Assembly: GCA_002354735.1 (NCBI GenBank)
Contig: DEMD01000016.1
Span: forward strand, 98,974 to 162,973
Reading direction: 5' to 3'
DNA: 64,000 bases
Origin: Gammaproteobacteria bacterium UBA2679
Lineage (GTDB): Bacteria; Pseudomonadota; Gammaproteobacteria; Pseudomonadales; Oleiphilaceae
Part shown: positions 33,976 to 43,786 of the stretch, in pieces
How positions within the stretch are numbered: the first letter of the stretch is position 1
How the letters are laid out: the number at the start of each line of letters is the position of its first letter
The notes under the pieces: model-generated
Told to the model about the DNA's origin: nothing
Seen by the model: only the letters and a program-made list of their open reading frames with translations
The model's database searches: none
Position numbers and translations under genes: made by a program

Positions 33976-34048
33976 GGATACTCCATCTACATGGGTAACG
34001 ATGACGCCTCGACAGCTACTTCAGAATTAACCTGAGACTTGTCCATTC

Positions 34049-34065
34049 TGGTAGCTGTATTACCA
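34049..34065. promoter_or_regulatory. Inverted repeat upstream of the FecR-TPR-barrel gene (candidate operator)
   Basis: TGGTA-N7-TACCA is a perfect 5-base dyad in the 160-base gap between the cyclase stop and the barrel-protein start. It does not match the classical Crp site. That the gap carries a separate regulated promoter is inference. Confidence 0.25.
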
Positions 34066-34135
34066 AAAATCCAGCTAACTTTTTATTCGTTGCCGGCGAA
34101 TTTGTAACCTCCGGTAGGGATATTTCGGCCTGGCG

Positions 34136-36124
34136 CTACTTACTGCGTATTTTGATTGGCAGTAATGGACTGGTTGAATCTGCGGAACCAGCCACTGTCA
34201 GGTAGTCGCGATAGAATAGCGCTGGACCGTCTGCTGGGTATTCACTGAGGCTCAGGCTCAGTTGCTGCAGCGCGCTGCTGGCATCGCCTTGCATCAGGCA
34301 GCGCTCGACCTTGTGGAACAGCTCTGGATCGATATTGCCTGTTGTTGCCAGTGTGTAGAGGCACACTGTCTGCTGCTTGCCATAAAGGCAAAATTGCCCG
34401 AGATAGCGAAGCGCTGTCGTATGCTGAGCGGTGCAGGAGTCGCTGATGAGGACCTCGGTGCCGAGCAGCTTGTTGAGACTTTCGATTCGCGAGGCGGTAT
34501 TGACGAGATCACCAACGGCGCGAAATTCGAAGTGTCCTTCGGCACCGTAATGGCCGAGCATGACATTACCTGCGTGCAAGCCCATGCGCGTGTATAACGG
34601 TGTCTGCGGATGCTGCGCGTTGAACTGATCGATCGAAGTCCTCAGGTCCTGCAGTGCGGGCATGAGTCGTTCCATGACGTCTTCACGTGTGATGTCAGTC
34701 CATAGGGCAATGACGCCATCACCCGCGACATCCGAAATGAGACCACCGTGCTGTCGAATCGGCGTTATCAATGCCTCATAGTAAGCCGACATCAGCTCGC
34801 TGAGTACAGGGGCCGGCAAGCGCTCAGCCAGCGTTGTGTAGGCGGTAGCATCGGTGACGAGGCAGACCCCGAAGAGCTCCTGCTGTGGAGGCTGTCCTTC
34901 TGTCTGTGCGCTGAGGCGACGAATTTCGCTTGCTGGCAAGTACTGGCCGAAGGCCTGCTCCAGAGCTGCACGCTTGTGCTGACTTTCTCTCAGGTTGTGG
35001 TGGTAGGCGATGGCAGCGAAACCAGGCAACAGAACGACCAGCGGAACGACCAGGGGTAGCAGGTGGTCGAGCAGTACGAAAGAGCCGTAGACCAGCAGCG
35101 TATAAAGCGCGGCTGCCGTAGCTAGGCCAGCTGCAGTGTGCTGTGGCAGCCGACGAACGAGGACCCACAGCAGCGCGCTCCAGAGCAAAATGAGGACTGA
35201 TCTGGCAGGTGGATCTAGCTCCTTGATGACGCGACCATCACGAAGATTGGCAAATGCCGTAGCAGCGAGTTCGACGCCGCTGAGATCCATGCCGTTCCCC
35301 TCACTGAAAGCGGTGACGAAGTTGTCACGCTGTCCCGGCTGAAAGCTGGCCGCAAATCCAATAAACACCGTCGCTGCCGCGACGGTTTCTGCGAATGATT
35401 CCGGGGCCGCGAGAAAGTCTTCCAGTGGGACCGTTCGGATCGTTCCGGCCGGACCGTAGAAGTTGAAGAGTGGAAAGCGCTGTGGAGGCGGCGATTGCGC
35501 CGGCCGGATGAGTTCCAGCACGGCGAGCGGCAATACGGCTTCGGGTGGGCTGCCAAGTCGAAGTGGATAGCGACTCACGATGGCGGGCACTTTTGGCAGT
35601 GCGAAAGGTGCAGTGACGGCAGCCGCTTCGCTGAACATGGCGGCCGGTCTGACCACGGTATCTGCCTGCAGCGCCTGAGCTTTCGACCCCTCATGGAGCG
35701 GAATGATGCGGCGTTCGAGGAAGGCGAATAATGCGACCTTACCTGACTCGCGAAGGGCCTGTGCGAATCGGCGGTCGCCGTCACGGATGGCTGAAGCTTC
35801 AGCGAAATAAATGTCGAAGGCCACCGCTTCCACTGAATGACCCAGTGCATGCAGGGTGTCCGCATAGATGTCACGCGACCACGCCGTCATGCTCTGTGGT
35901 TGACCGATTTTCTCAGCCGTTTGTTCGGTAATCGAAAGAATGATGAGGTTCTCCGGCGCCGGCAAGGGCCCTCGAATCCTGAACAGGCTATCGAGCCCCA
36001 GAGCCTCTTCCTGACGCTGACCCCAGCTCGAGAGCGCGATCACGACGGCGGAACACGCCAGTACCATGGCCTGAATAGCCAGCTGGCGAACTGATCTTCT
36101 GCTACGCACGGTTTTTCTTGACAT
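34136..36124 (-). CDS. CHASE2 domain adenylate/guanylate cyclase (class III)
   Basis: This 662-residue protein has an N-terminal membrane helix (about 15-33). An extracytoplasmic CHASE2 sensor spans about 40-305 (LIILSITEQTAEKIGQPQ, VEAVAFDIYFAEAS), then three membrane helices at about 308-375. The cytoplasmic class III cyclase domain (about 410-610) keeps metal-binding Asp425 (LVTDATAYT) and Asp469 (SDVAGDGVIALW). It also keeps Asn542 and the transition-state Arg546 (VGDLVNTASRIESL), so it should be active. The divergent neighbour is a cyclic-nucleotide-binding regulator with an intact cAMP pocket, which supports cAMP as the product. Start ATG at 36124. Confidence 0.92.
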   Translation of the reverse strand: MSRKTVRSRRSVRQLAIQAMVLACSAVVIALSSWGQRQEEALGLDSLFRIRGPLPAPENLIILSITEQTAEKIGQPQSMTAWSRDIYADTLHALGHSVEAVAFDIYFAEASAIRDGDRRFAQALRESGKVALFAFLERRIIPLHEGSKAQALQADTVVRPAAMFSEAAAVTAPFALPKVPAIVSRYPLRLGSPPEAVLPLAVLELIRPAQSPPPQRFPLFNFYGPAGTIRTVPLEDFLAAPESFAETVAAATVFIGFAASFQPGQRDNFVTAFSEGNGMDLSGVELAATAFANLRDGRVIKELDPPARSVLILLWSALLWVLVRRLPQHTAAGLATAAALYTLLVYGSFVLLDHLLPLVVPLVVLLPGFAAIAYHHNLRESQHKRAALEQAFGQYLPASEIRRLSAQTEGQPPQQELFGVCLVTDATAYTTLAERLPAPVLSELMSAYYEALITPIRQHGGLISDVAGDGVIALWTDITREDVMERLMPALQDLRTSIDQFNAQHPQTPLYTRMGLHAGNVMLGHYGAEGHFEFRAVGDLVNTASRIESLNKLLGTEVLISDSCTAQHTTALRYLGQFCLYGKQQTVCLYTLATTGNIDPELFHKVERCLMQGDASSALQQLSLSLSEYPADGPALFYRDYLTVAGSADSTSPLLPIKIRSK

Positions 36125-36210
36125 GTTATAATAATCGCAGCCATGTATAGAGGACCGCCAGTCTGGCGAGCACGTCAGTCATCGGTTCTCCCGAAAAAGC
36201 AGGCACCGTC

Positions 36211-36864
36211 ATGATGAGCGCACTGTCCCAGGTACCCCTGTTCGCTGGCCTTGCAGCCGCCGATATCGAACTGCTCGAATCGAGCGCCAAACCCCGCGCC
36301 TTCCCCAAGCACACGGTGATCATGACGGAGGGCGATGAAACAGATTCGCTCTATGTTGTCCTCAGTGGTCGACTCAGGGTGTACTGTTGCAACGACGATG
36401 GCAAAGAAATCACCTTGCGTGACCTCCATGGGGGCGACTGTTTCGGTGAGCTCGCGCTTCTCGGAGGCAGCGAACGTTCCGCTTCAGTTATCACAGTGGA
36501 TGCTGTCCGCTGCCTGGTCATCAGCAGCCCGGTCTTTCGCGAGCTGATCTCAAGCTCGCCAGAGCTGGCTCTCAATCTGATCCGCAGTCTTGCTTCACTT
36601 ATCAGACATCTTACCGAAAACGTGAAGAGCCTTGCCTTGCTGGATGTCTACGGCCGGGTGGCCCATACACTGCTGGAGTTGTCTGACCTGCAGGGCGGAC
36701 AGCGCGTGACGTCAATTCCGATGACCCAGCAGGATATCGCCAGCCGGGTGGGCGCAAGCCGTGAGATGGTCGCCAAGATACTCAAAGACCTCGAAACAGG
36801 AGGCTATATTTCTACCAACAAGAAGCGCATCGTCATCCGTGAAAAACTGCCTGCGAAATACTGA
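36211..36864 (+). CDS. Crp/Fnr family transcriptional regulator (cyclic-nucleotide type)
   Basis: The protein has 217 residues. The N-terminal cyclic-nucleotide-binding domain has the phosphate-binding cassette CFGELALLGGSERSASV, with Glu80, Arg89 and Ser90 matching the cAMP contacts of E. coli CRP. A dimerisation helix follows, then a winged helix with recognition helix MTQQDIASRVGASREMVAKIL. No Fnr-type Cys cluster is present. It is divergent from the CHASE2 cyclase gene across 86 bases, so it is probably the local receptor for the cAMP made there and may regulate that operon. Target sites are not evident in the short intergenic region. Confidence 0.92.
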   Translation: MMSALSQVPLFAGLAAADIELLESSAKPRAFPKHTVIMTEGDETDSLYVVLSGRLRVYCCNDDGKEITLRDLHGGDCFGELALLGGSERSASVITVDAVRCLVISSPVFRELISSSPELALNLIRSLASLIRHLTENVKSLALLDVYGRVAHTLLELSDLQGGQRVTSIPMTQQDIASRVGASREMVAKILKDLETGGYISTNKKRIVIREKLPAKY

Positions 36865-36993
36865 AGTGCGACGGCTCAGCGCCGATTAATATTTAAACAG
36901 CTGCTTCGATCTTCGTCGCCGATGTGGCATACTATGCGCCGCTTTTTCGGCACATTCCTGCTGCCGTTTCACTTCACCATCCGGGGCACGCCA

Positions 36994-38586
36994 TTGTTAT
37001 CTACCGCTAATATCACCATGCAGTTCGGCGCCAAGCCGCTTTTTGAGAACGTCTCAGTCAAATTCAGCGACGGCAACCGCTATGGTCTGATCGGCGCCAA
37101 CGGCTGCGGCAAATCGACCTTCATGAAAATACTCGGTGGCGATCTCGAGCCGACGGCAGGCAATGTTTCGAAAGACCCTGGTGAGCGCATCGGTAAGCTC
37201 AGGCAGGACCAGTTCGCCTTCGAAGAATACAGCGTTATCGATACGGTAATCATGGGCCATACCGAACTCTGGGCAGTGAAGTCGGAGCGCGACGCCATTT
37301 ATGCCAACCCTGATATGACCGAGGCGGACGGTATTCGTGCCGGCGAGCTCGAGTCTGAATTTGCGGAGATGGATGGCTATACTGCCGAAGCCCGAGCTGG
37401 CGACCTGTTGCTCGGCCTTGGTATCCAGACGGAGCAGCACTACGGGCCGATGAGCGAGGTTGCGCCTGGCTGGAAGCTGCGTGTTCTGCTCGCGCAGGCG
37501 CTGTTTTCAGATCCGGATATCATGCTGCTCGACGAACCGACCAACAACCTGGACATCAATACCATCCGCTGGCTCGAAGGCGTGCTGAACAACCGTAACT
37601 GCACCATGGTCATCATCTCGCACGACCGTCACTTCCTGAACAGCGTCTGTACGCATATGGCCGACCTCGACTACGGCGCCATCCGGCTCTTCCCCGGCAA
37701 CTACGACGAGTACATGATCGCAGCGACTCAGGCAGCTGAACGTCTGCAGGCAGACAACGCGAAGAAGAAGGCGCAGATTGCAGAACTGAAGTCCTTCGTC
37801 AGCCGCTTCTCGGCCAACGCATCGAAATCAAAGCAGGCCACCTCGCGCGCCAAGCAGATCGACAAGATCCAGCTGGCTGACATCAAACCATCCAGCCGAC
37901 AGAACCCCTATATCATCTTCGATCAGGACAAGAAGCTTCACCGGCTGGCGCTCGAAGTCGAGGGCCTGGCGAAAAGCTTCGATGAGAAGCTGTTCAGCGG
38001 CCTCAATCTCACGGTAGAGGTGGGTGAGCGCATCGCTATCATTGGACCCAACGGTATCGGCAAGTCGACACTGTTGAAGTGTCTGGTTGGCGATCTCGAG
38101 CCTACGGCCGGTACCGTCAAGTGGTCCGAAGGTGCCGAACTCGGCTACTACGCGCAGGACCATGCCGCTGAGTTCAAGTGCAAGGACACATTGATTGAAT
38201 GGATGCAGCAGTGGAGTCGTGAAGGTGATGACGAGCAGATCATCAGAGGAACGCTTGGTCGCCTGCTGTTTTCGCAAACTGAAGTGAAAAAAACGGTCGA
38301 TGTGATATCAGGTGGTGAGCAGGGTCGGATGATCTTCGGCAAGCTCATGCTCAGGAAGCCAAACATCATGCTGTTGGACGAGCCGACCAACCACCTCGAT
38401 ATGGAGTCCATCGAGTCGCTGAACCTGGCGCTGGAAAACTACCCTGGCACATTGCTCTTCGTGAGTCATGACCGTGAGTTCGTATCGTCGCTGGCTACTC
38501 GAATTATCGAACTGACACCCTCAGGTATCGTTGATTTCCACGGCACCTACGACGATTACCTGAGAGCTCAGGAGCAGGCGGCATAG
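36994..38586 (+). CDS. ybiT: ABC-F family ATPase, YbiT type
   Basis: This 530-residue cytosolic protein has two ABC ATPase domains and no membrane segment. Walker A motifs are GANGCGKST and GPNGIGKST; Walker B segments are [12 protein letters not shown] and [12 protein letters not shown]. The inter-domain linker ([20 protein letters not shown]) is the YbiT form. The sequence follows E. coli YbiT closely from its first residues ([20 protein letters not shown]), which sets the start at TTG 36994 rather than at the ATG at 36922. ABC-F proteins bind the ribosomal E site and modulate translation. Confidence 0.93.
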   Translation: MLSTANITMQFGAKPLFENVSVKFSDGNRYGLIGANGCGKSTFMKILGGDLEPTAGNVSKDPGERIGKLRQDQFAFEEYSVIDTVIMGHTELWAVKSERDAIYANPDMTEADGIRAGELESEFAEMDGYTAEARAGDLLLGLGIQTEQHYGPMSEVAPGWKLRVLLAQALFSDPDIMLLDEPTNNLDINTIRWLEGVLNNRNCTMVIISHDRHFLNSVCTHMADLDYGAIRLFPGNYDEYMIAATQAAERLQADNAKKKAQIAELKSFVSRFSANASKSKQATSRAKQIDKIQLADIKPSSRQNPYIIFDQDKKLHRLALEVEGLAKSFDEKLFSGLNLTVEVGERIAIIGPNGIGKSTLLKCLVGDLEPTAGTVKWSEGAELGYYAQDHAAEFKCKDTLIEWMQQWSREGDDEQIIRGTLGRLLFSQTEVKKTVDVISGGEQGRMIFGKLMLRKPNIMLLDEPTNHLDMESIESLNLALENYPGTLLFVSHDREFVSSLATRIIELTPSGIVDFHGTYDDYLRAQEQAA

Positions 38587-38767
38587 GCCGAATGGCCTTT
38601 CAGAAATTACGTATAAAAAGCCGCTGTAAAAGCCAAACATTACGGATCAGTATAGAAAGCACCTGAGTAGATATCCCAAGCAGTATCAGGTTCTTGGAGG
38701 CGGCCTGGTCAAAAGCCAGTCCGCCGTATCGTACGCGTTCCATACCGGGACGAGACAGGAGCTTTCA

Positions 38768-40405
38768 ATGCTATTTCAAAAACAATTACGTCAACGAGTG
38801 CGGCCCGCCGCCTTACTGCTGCCTTTGGTAGCTGCTTCACTCTCAATGGCTGCGCAAGCCAATCCGCTAAAGAACTCCACCGCGGTAGACCGATTCTGGA
38901 GCGGTCCTGCGAAATTTTTCGAGTGTCGCTTCGGCATTCTGAACAGCAGTCCTTTCGGTCTGCCCCGCTGCATGTCGGCCGATAATATCGTGGAACACCT
39001 CAAGATGTTCGACGACATTGCCAAGGCCAATGGTGGCAACAGAGCTGCCGGCCTGCCCGGTTACGATGCTTCCATAGACTACGTGAAGGCTGAGCTGGAG
39101 AAGGCTGGCTATGAGGTGAAGCTGCATGCTTTCCCCTTCAATGCCTTTTATCCACAAGGTCCTGGAACGCTTAGCGTCGACGGTACCACCTATGTATTCG
39201 ATACTGACTTCACCTACCTGACCCAGACTGAAGCTGGCGACGTTACTGCGCCGGTCGAAGCGGTCGATATTCAGCTCGGTGAAGGCAACACCTCTACCAG
39301 CGGCTGCGAGGCTGCTGATTTTGCTGGCTTCACTGCTGGCAATATTGCGCTCTTGCAGCGTGGTGCCTGTGCCTTCGGTGATAAGGCCAGCAATGCCGCT
39401 GCAGCCGGCGCGACAGGCGTGATCATCTTCAACCAGGGTAACGTGCAGACTGATGAAGGCCGAACCGGCTTGATCAGCGCTACACTCGGTGACGCCTACG
39501 CAGGCGGCATTCCGGTTGTTTTCGCGACTTACGATCTCGGTGTCACCCTGGCAGCAAGCGCAAACGCTACGGCCAATCTGGTGGTCGATGTCGTACGCGA
39601 GCAGACCGAAACCTTCAACCTGACTGCCGAAACGAAGGGTGGTAACCCTGACAATGTCATCATGGTGGGCGGCCACCTCGACTCCGTGTTCGAAGGTCCG
39701 GGAGTCAATGATAACGGTTCAGGCAGTGCCGCCATTCTCGAGATGGCCCTGCAGATGAAGAAAGCTCGCGTGCGGAACAAGGTTCGCTTTGCGTTCTGGG
39801 GTGCAGAAGAAGCAGGTCTCGTTGGTTCGACCCAGTATGTGCTGGGACTTACCGAGGAAGAGAAGGCCAAGATCAAGGTCTATCTCAACTTCGACATGAT
39901 TGCTTCACCGAACTACGGCTACTTCATCTATGACGGCGACGGCTCGACATTCGGGCTTGAAGGGCCAGCCGGTTCTGCTGCAACGGAGAAGTTGTTCGAG
40001 AAGTACTTCGCCATTCGCGGTTTGCCCTCCGAAGGGTCTGAAATCAGCTTCCGCTCTGACTATGCGCAGTTCTTCGAAGAAGGCATTCCGTTCGGTGGCC
40101 TCTTCACAGGTGCTGAAGAGCTGAAGACCGAAGAGCAGGCTGAGAAATTTGGTGGTACCGCAGGCGAGGCGCTTGATCCGTGCTATCACGCGGCGTGCGA
40201 CGATATCAACAACATCGATATGACTGCACTGGAAATCAACGCCGACGCCATGGCCTTCGTAACCAGCTGGCTGTCGCTGTCTACCAAGCCAATCGATGAA
40301 GAAATTGCTGCAGCGCCAGTCGAGCCAACTGCTAATCGCATGGCACTCGACGTTCGTTCCAGCAAGTTCGACAAGACTCACTGGGGTCACGACTGGATCA
40401 AATAG
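38768..40405 (+). CDS. Secreted M28 family aminopeptidase with PA domain
   Basis: The protein has 545 residues. Signal peptide about 1-31 (SMAAQA). A protease-associated (PA) domain lies inserted at about 165-275 (NIALLQRGACAFGDKA). The M28 zinc-peptidase core has ligands His303 (GGHLDSV), Asp315 (VNDNGSGS) and Glu347-Glu348 (FWGAEEAG), with further ligands expected at LNFDMI and near the C-terminal PCYHAACD. It probably releases N-terminal residues from peptides outside the cell. The gene is monocistronic, with a 181-base upstream gap and a strong terminator after it. Confidence 0.92.
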   Translation: MLFQKQLRQRVRPAALLLPLVAASLSMAAQANPLKNSTAVDRFWSGPAKFFECRFGILNSSPFGLPRCMSADNIVEHLKMFDDIAKANGGNRAAGLPGYDASIDYVKAELEKAGYEVKLHAFPFNAFYPQGPGTLSVDGTTYVFDTDFTYLTQTEAGDVTAPVEAVDIQLGEGNTSTSGCEAADFAGFTAGNIALLQRGACAFGDKASNAAAAGATGVIIFNQGNVQTDEGRTGLISATLGDAYAGGIPVVFATYDLGVTLAASANATANLVVDVVREQTETFNLTAETKGGNPDNVIMVGGHLDSVFEGPGVNDNGSGSAAILEMALQMKKARVRNKVRFAFWGAEEAGLVGSTQYVLGLTEEEKAKIKVYLNFDMIASPNYGYFIYDGDGSTFGLEGPAGSAATEKLFEKYFAIRGLPSEGSEISFRSDYAQFFEEGIPFGGLFTGAEELKTEEQAEKFGGTAGEALDPCYHAACDDINNIDMTALEINADAMAFVTSWLSLSTKPIDEEIAAAPVEPTANRMALDVRSSKFDKTHWGHDWIK

Positions 40406-40416
40406 TCTTCCTTCTC

Positions 40417-40441
40417 AAGCCCCGCAAGGGGCTTTTTTTTT
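40417..40441 (+). terminator. Rho-independent terminator of the M28 peptidase gene
   Basis: AAGCCCC-GCAA-GGGGCTT forms a 7-base stem with a stable tetraloop and is followed by a T-run to 40441. It begins 12 bases after the stop codon and lies between two convergent genes. Confidence 0.92.
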
Positions 40442-40451
40442 GCGCCTGATT

Positions 40452-40862
40452 TTAGAGCACCTTCCCCCGTAGCGACTTAGTCTTTCCACGCTGTGTCTTC
40501 TTGTCGACTCGCTTCCGCTGGGCCGACCGGCTGGGTTTCGTCTTGCGCCTGGTCTTCTGAATGGCCGTGGCCTCACGGATAAGATTCACCAGTCGCGCAA
40601 GTGCCGCCTGTCGGTTCAGCTCCTGACTGCTGTGTTCCTGCGCCTTGATGACGATTACGCCGTCCTTGGTCACCCGATAGTCACTCATCTGCAGTAAGCG
40701 TTGCTTGTGAAAGTCAGGGAGTGTCGATGCCTTGATGTCGAAGCGCAGATGAATGGCGGTAGACACCTTATTGACGTTCTGTCCGCCTGCGCCCTGAGAC
40801 CGCATCGCCTGAAGATCGATCTCGGCATCCGGTATCGAGACTGATTCAGAGATAAACAACAT
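40452..40862 (-). CDS. arfB: Alternative ribosome-rescue factor ArfB (peptidyl-tRNA hydrolase YaeJ)
   Basis: From ATG at 40862 the product is 136 residues, the usual ArfB length. The catalytic Gly-Gly-Gln motif is at residues 26-28 (SQGAGGQNVNKVSTAIHLRF). The C-terminal tail is rich in Lys and Arg (KTRRKTKPSRSAQRKRVDKK), which in ArfB enters the mRNA channel of stalled ribosomes. It releases the nascent chain from non-stop complexes. The frame extends to 40922, but that extension is not part of the family. Confidence 0.93.
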   Translation of the reverse strand: MLFISESVSIPDAEIDLQAMRSQGAGGQNVNKVSTAIHLRFDIKASTLPDFHKQRLLQMSDYRVTKDGVIVIKAQEHSSQELNRQAALARLVNLIREATAIQKTRRKTKPSRSAQRKRVDKKTQRGKTKSLRGKVL

Positions 40863-40993
40863 GCTGTGCTCCATTGAAGGCATTGAGCTGATTGTAACGC
40901 GGACGACTTCGTGCGGCAGCATGACAATCTATCAGCAGCAGCTAGACTTCAAACATATCATTCAAGTGCAGCAGTCTGCAGGGATTCGGTAGT

Positions 40994-42997
40994 ATGCCTT
41001 TTTACCAGAGTGTTTCGTTCAGGCTGTCGTGCGTGGCGGGTCTGGCGATCTCCGTCTTCCTCGCAATTGCTGGTTACTTTCTGCTGAATCAGGCCGATGA
41101 TGCGCTGACCGAGGTGGAGGACGAGCTGCTTGCAAGTCGCGCAAGCTCCGCTGCAACTACAGCCAGGGTCTATAGCGCACAGTTGATCAAGACGATTGAA
41201 GCAATTTCCGCACTCTTTGGCGAAAGCTTCGTAGGCCGTTTTGAGATAGAGGATGGTCAAGGTGTCCAGGTTGGCAGCCAGACGGTGCCTCAGCTTCTCA
41301 TTGGTGGCGAGCCGATCGCAGGAAACTATAGCCAGGTCGACAGTTTTGCCGAAGCCACTGGCGGCAACGCAACCATATTTGTGCGCAGCGGCAACGATTT
41401 CATAAGGGTCGTGACTTCGGTAAAGCAGCAGAATGGATCTAGGGCTGTAGGTACCTCACTGAGCAAGGACTCTCCAGCTTACCAACTTAATCTCAATGGC
41501 AAGCCTTTCAATGGAACAGTTACCCTGTTTGGCAAGAAGTTCATTACCAATTACACGCCGATCATGGATAGCAGGGGTGGAGTGATCGGAATCCGCTATG
41601 TCGGTGTCGAGTTTACGGAGTCGCTGGCCAGCCTGCTGGAGGGGCTGTCAGCACGGCCAGTCGGCAAGGCCGGCTTTATTTTCATTCTTGATAGCAGCAA
41701 AAACGAGCCGGGGAACATCGTTTCCCATCCCAAGCTGGAGGGAAATGCCCTGGTCGACGCAGGTTTCGTCAAGGAGCTGCTTGCGAGCGATAGTGGTGAA
41801 ATCGAGTTTACCTGGCCGGATGCACGGGATGAAGTATGGAATGCCCAGTATGTCGCCATTCCCGAGCTGGACTGGGTTCTGGCAGCGGCTATACCACATG
41901 AAGAGCTTCAGGCCCCTGTGCAGGCCTTGAAGAAGATCTTCGCGATTGCGGCTGTGGTCGTGGTACTGGTAACTGGCCTTATCCTGATGCTGGTTTCACG
42001 GCGTCTCGTCAGGCAACCGCTGGCAGCAGCCATCAGTCAGCTCGAGGCTATTGCGGCTGGCGATTATACACGTACGATTGAGGTCAGCCGCAACGACGAA
42101 CTGGGTCTGCTTGAACAGGCAATGCGGGACATGCAGCGTCAGGTTCGCGAGGTCATCGGCGAAATAGGGTCATCTTCCCAGGAGCTCGCGGTTGCTTCGC
42201 GGCAGTTGACGTCGCTCAGTCTCGGAATCGCTAAAGGCTCGAAAGACCAACGCGATGCTGCGACATCCATGGCCTCGACCATCGAGGAACTCACCACCAA
42301 TATCGAGCAACTTTCGCAAAGCGCTGCGGAAGCACAGAATCTGTCAGAAGTTTCTCAGGAAGCCTCCCGGCAGGGTGTTACCGTAATCAGAAAAGCGGAT
42401 CAGGAAATGCAACGCATTGCCGAAACCGTGCAGCGGGCGTCGAGCAATGTCGAGGCGCTCAGCAAGCTCTCAGATCAGGTAGGCACGACCATTCAGGTCA
42501 TCGAGAACATCGCGGAGCAGACCAATCTGCTGGCACTCAATGCGGCTATTGAGTCTGCCAGAGCTGGCGAAGCAGGACGCGGCTTTGCGGTGGTCGCCGA
42601 CGAGGTGCGTGGCCTCGCCGCGAGAACGACACAGTCAGCCAAGCAGATTACCGACATGATCAAGAAGATGCGTGAGGGTACACGCTCGGCTGTGAAAGTC
42701 ATGAATGACAATGTCTCTGATGTTCAGCAGGTGGCGGAGCTTGCGCAACGCGCGGGCTCGTCTATCGAAGGCATACAGGCCGGGGCAATCAGGGTGTTCG
42801 AGGTATTCAGTGATATTTCCGAGCGCCTGAACGAGCAGTCGAAGGCCAATGAGTACGTCGCCGAGCATGTGGTTGATATCGGTGACAAAGCTGATTCCAA
42901 CGACCAGGCGGTACAGAATGCCGTTCAGGCTGCAAACGAGCTGGAAGCGATGGCTGAGAAGCTGCAGCGCGTCATCAAACGGTTCCGGGTCGCCTGA
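40994..42997 (+). CDS. Methyl-accepting chemotaxis protein with Cache sensor domain
   Basis: The protein has 667 residues. Membrane helices lie at about 8-30 and 310-335 and enclose a periplasmic Cache-type (Cache_3-Cache_2-like) domain of about 280 residues (GNATIFVRSGNDFIRVVTSV, GKKFITNYTPIMDSRGGVIG, PELDWVLAAAIP). A HAMP domain follows (RRLVRQPLAAAISQLEAIAAG). The signalling hairpin reads [21 protein letters not shown] and [15 protein letters not shown]. The ligand is unknown; this Cache subtype often binds small organic acids. It starts 131 bases from the divergent arfB gene. Confidence 0.93.
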   Translation: MPFYQSVSFRLSCVAGLAISVFLAIAGYFLLNQADDALTEVEDELLASRASSAATTARVYSAQLIKTIEAISALFGESFVGRFEIEDGQGVQVGSQTVPQLLIGGEPIAGNYSQVDSFAEATGGNATIFVRSGNDFIRVVTSVKQQNGSRAVGTSLSKDSPAYQLNLNGKPFNGTVTLFGKKFITNYTPIMDSRGGVIGIRYVGVEFTESLASLLEGLSARPVGKAGFIFILDSSKNEPGNIVSHPKLEGNALVDAGFVKELLASDSGEIEFTWPDARDEVWNAQYVAIPELDWVLAAAIPHEELQAPVQALKKIFAIAAVVVVLVTGLILMLVSRRLVRQPLAAAISQLEAIAAGDYTRTIEVSRNDELGLLEQAMRDMQRQVREVIGEIGSSSQELAVASRQLTSLSLGIAKGSKDQRDAATSMASTIEELTTNIEQLSQSAAEAQNLSEVSQEASRQGVTVIRKADQEMQRIAETVQRASSNVEALSKLSDQVGTTIQVIENIAEQTNLLALNAAIESARAGEAGRGFAVVADEVRGLAARTTQSAKQITDMIKKMREGTRSAVKVMNDNVSDVQQVAELAQRAGSSIEGIQAGAIRVFEVFSDISERLNEQSKANEYVAEHVVDIGDKADSNDQAVQNAVQAANELEAMAEKLQRVIKRFRVA

Positions 42998-43014
42998 TAT
43001 CGATGTGCCCGACC

Positions 43015-43785
43015 CTAGGCCGGGCTCATCTCTTCGCGTTGGGTGCTGACTCGTTCGTAGGCCAGGAAGGGGTGGGAGAATTCGTCGAAGGCCAGCTCGA
43101 TCATGGCAGCAGCGACCTCACTGGCGGCTATTGGTTTGTAGTGCTTTGCTGGCCCGATGAGGGCCGGTTTGATGACTCGTCCGAGCAACTGGCCAACGCC
43201 CTCGGCGACGCGCGTTTCCTCGCGCTCCCCGAGGAGGAGCGATGGCCTGACAGCTATGGCACGAGGGCTCGACTTCCGCTCCGTCAGCTTGGCAATATCG
43301 CTTTCCGTTTCACCTTTCACCTTGAGATAGAAACTGGTTCGGCTCTTCTCGTCAGCGCCGATCGATGAGACCCAGATGAAGCGCTGGGCGCCGATATTCC
43401 TGGCGAACCGTGCCGCGGCCACGACAAGATCATGGTCTACCCGACGAAAAGCTTCCTTGCTACCTGCAGATTTCATTGTAGTCCCCAGCGCACAGTACAC
43501 GTGAACGATCTTGCCGTCAGGGGTGGTCTGAAATATCTGACTGATGATATCAGGATCGGCCAGGTCGGCTGGCGAACAGCGAATCTGACGCAGTCGAAGG
43601 CGAGCCGTCATGTCTGGAATCATTTCACTGAGCCGATCCGCATCAAGTTCGTTTCGAACGATGGCTACCACAAGATCATAGCGGCCGGACTCACAAGTCT
43701 GGCGGAGGATGTTCCTGCCCACGAGGCCAGTAGCACCGAACACGATTGCCTTGGTCCGGACGCGCTCTGCGGTCTTCTCCGTCAA
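43015..43785 (-). CDS. NAD(P)-binding atypical short-chain dehydrogenase-like protein
   Basis: This 256-residue protein has a Rossmann nucleotide-binding motif at the start (AIVFGATGLVGRNIL), the NAD(P)H-binding / HTATIP2-like pattern. VHVYCALGTTMKSAGSKEAF and RFIWVSSIGADEKSRTSFYL follow, then a YxxK-less active-site region typical of atypical SDRs. Substrate unknown. It starts one base after the stop of the phosphorylase gene and is the last gene of the glucosylglycerate operon, but no step in that pathway calls for it. Confidence 0.8.
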   Translation of the reverse strand: MTEKTAERVRTKAIVFGATGLVGRNILRQTCESGRYDLVVAIVRNELDADRLSEMIPDMTARLRLRQIRCSPADLADPDIISQIFQTTPDGKIVHVYCALGTTMKSAGSKEAFRRVDHDLVVAAARFARNIGAQRFIWVSSIGADEKSRTSFYLKVKGETESDIAKLTERKSSPRAIAVRPSLLLGEREETRVAEGVGQLLGRVIKPALIGPAKHYKPIAASEVAAAMIELAFDEFSHPFLAYERVSTQREEMSPA

Positions 43786-43786
43786 A

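Noticed and set aside
36127..36132. TATAAT box in the cyclase/Crp divergent region as a promoter
   Set aside because: The -10 match is perfect, but no acceptable -35 lies 16 to 18 bases upstream, and the region also encodes the cyclase start on the other strand.
38585..38600. AGGCC-GAAT-GGCCT stem after ybiT as a terminator
   Set aside because: Only five pairs, overlaps the stop codon and has just two further T; not convincing.
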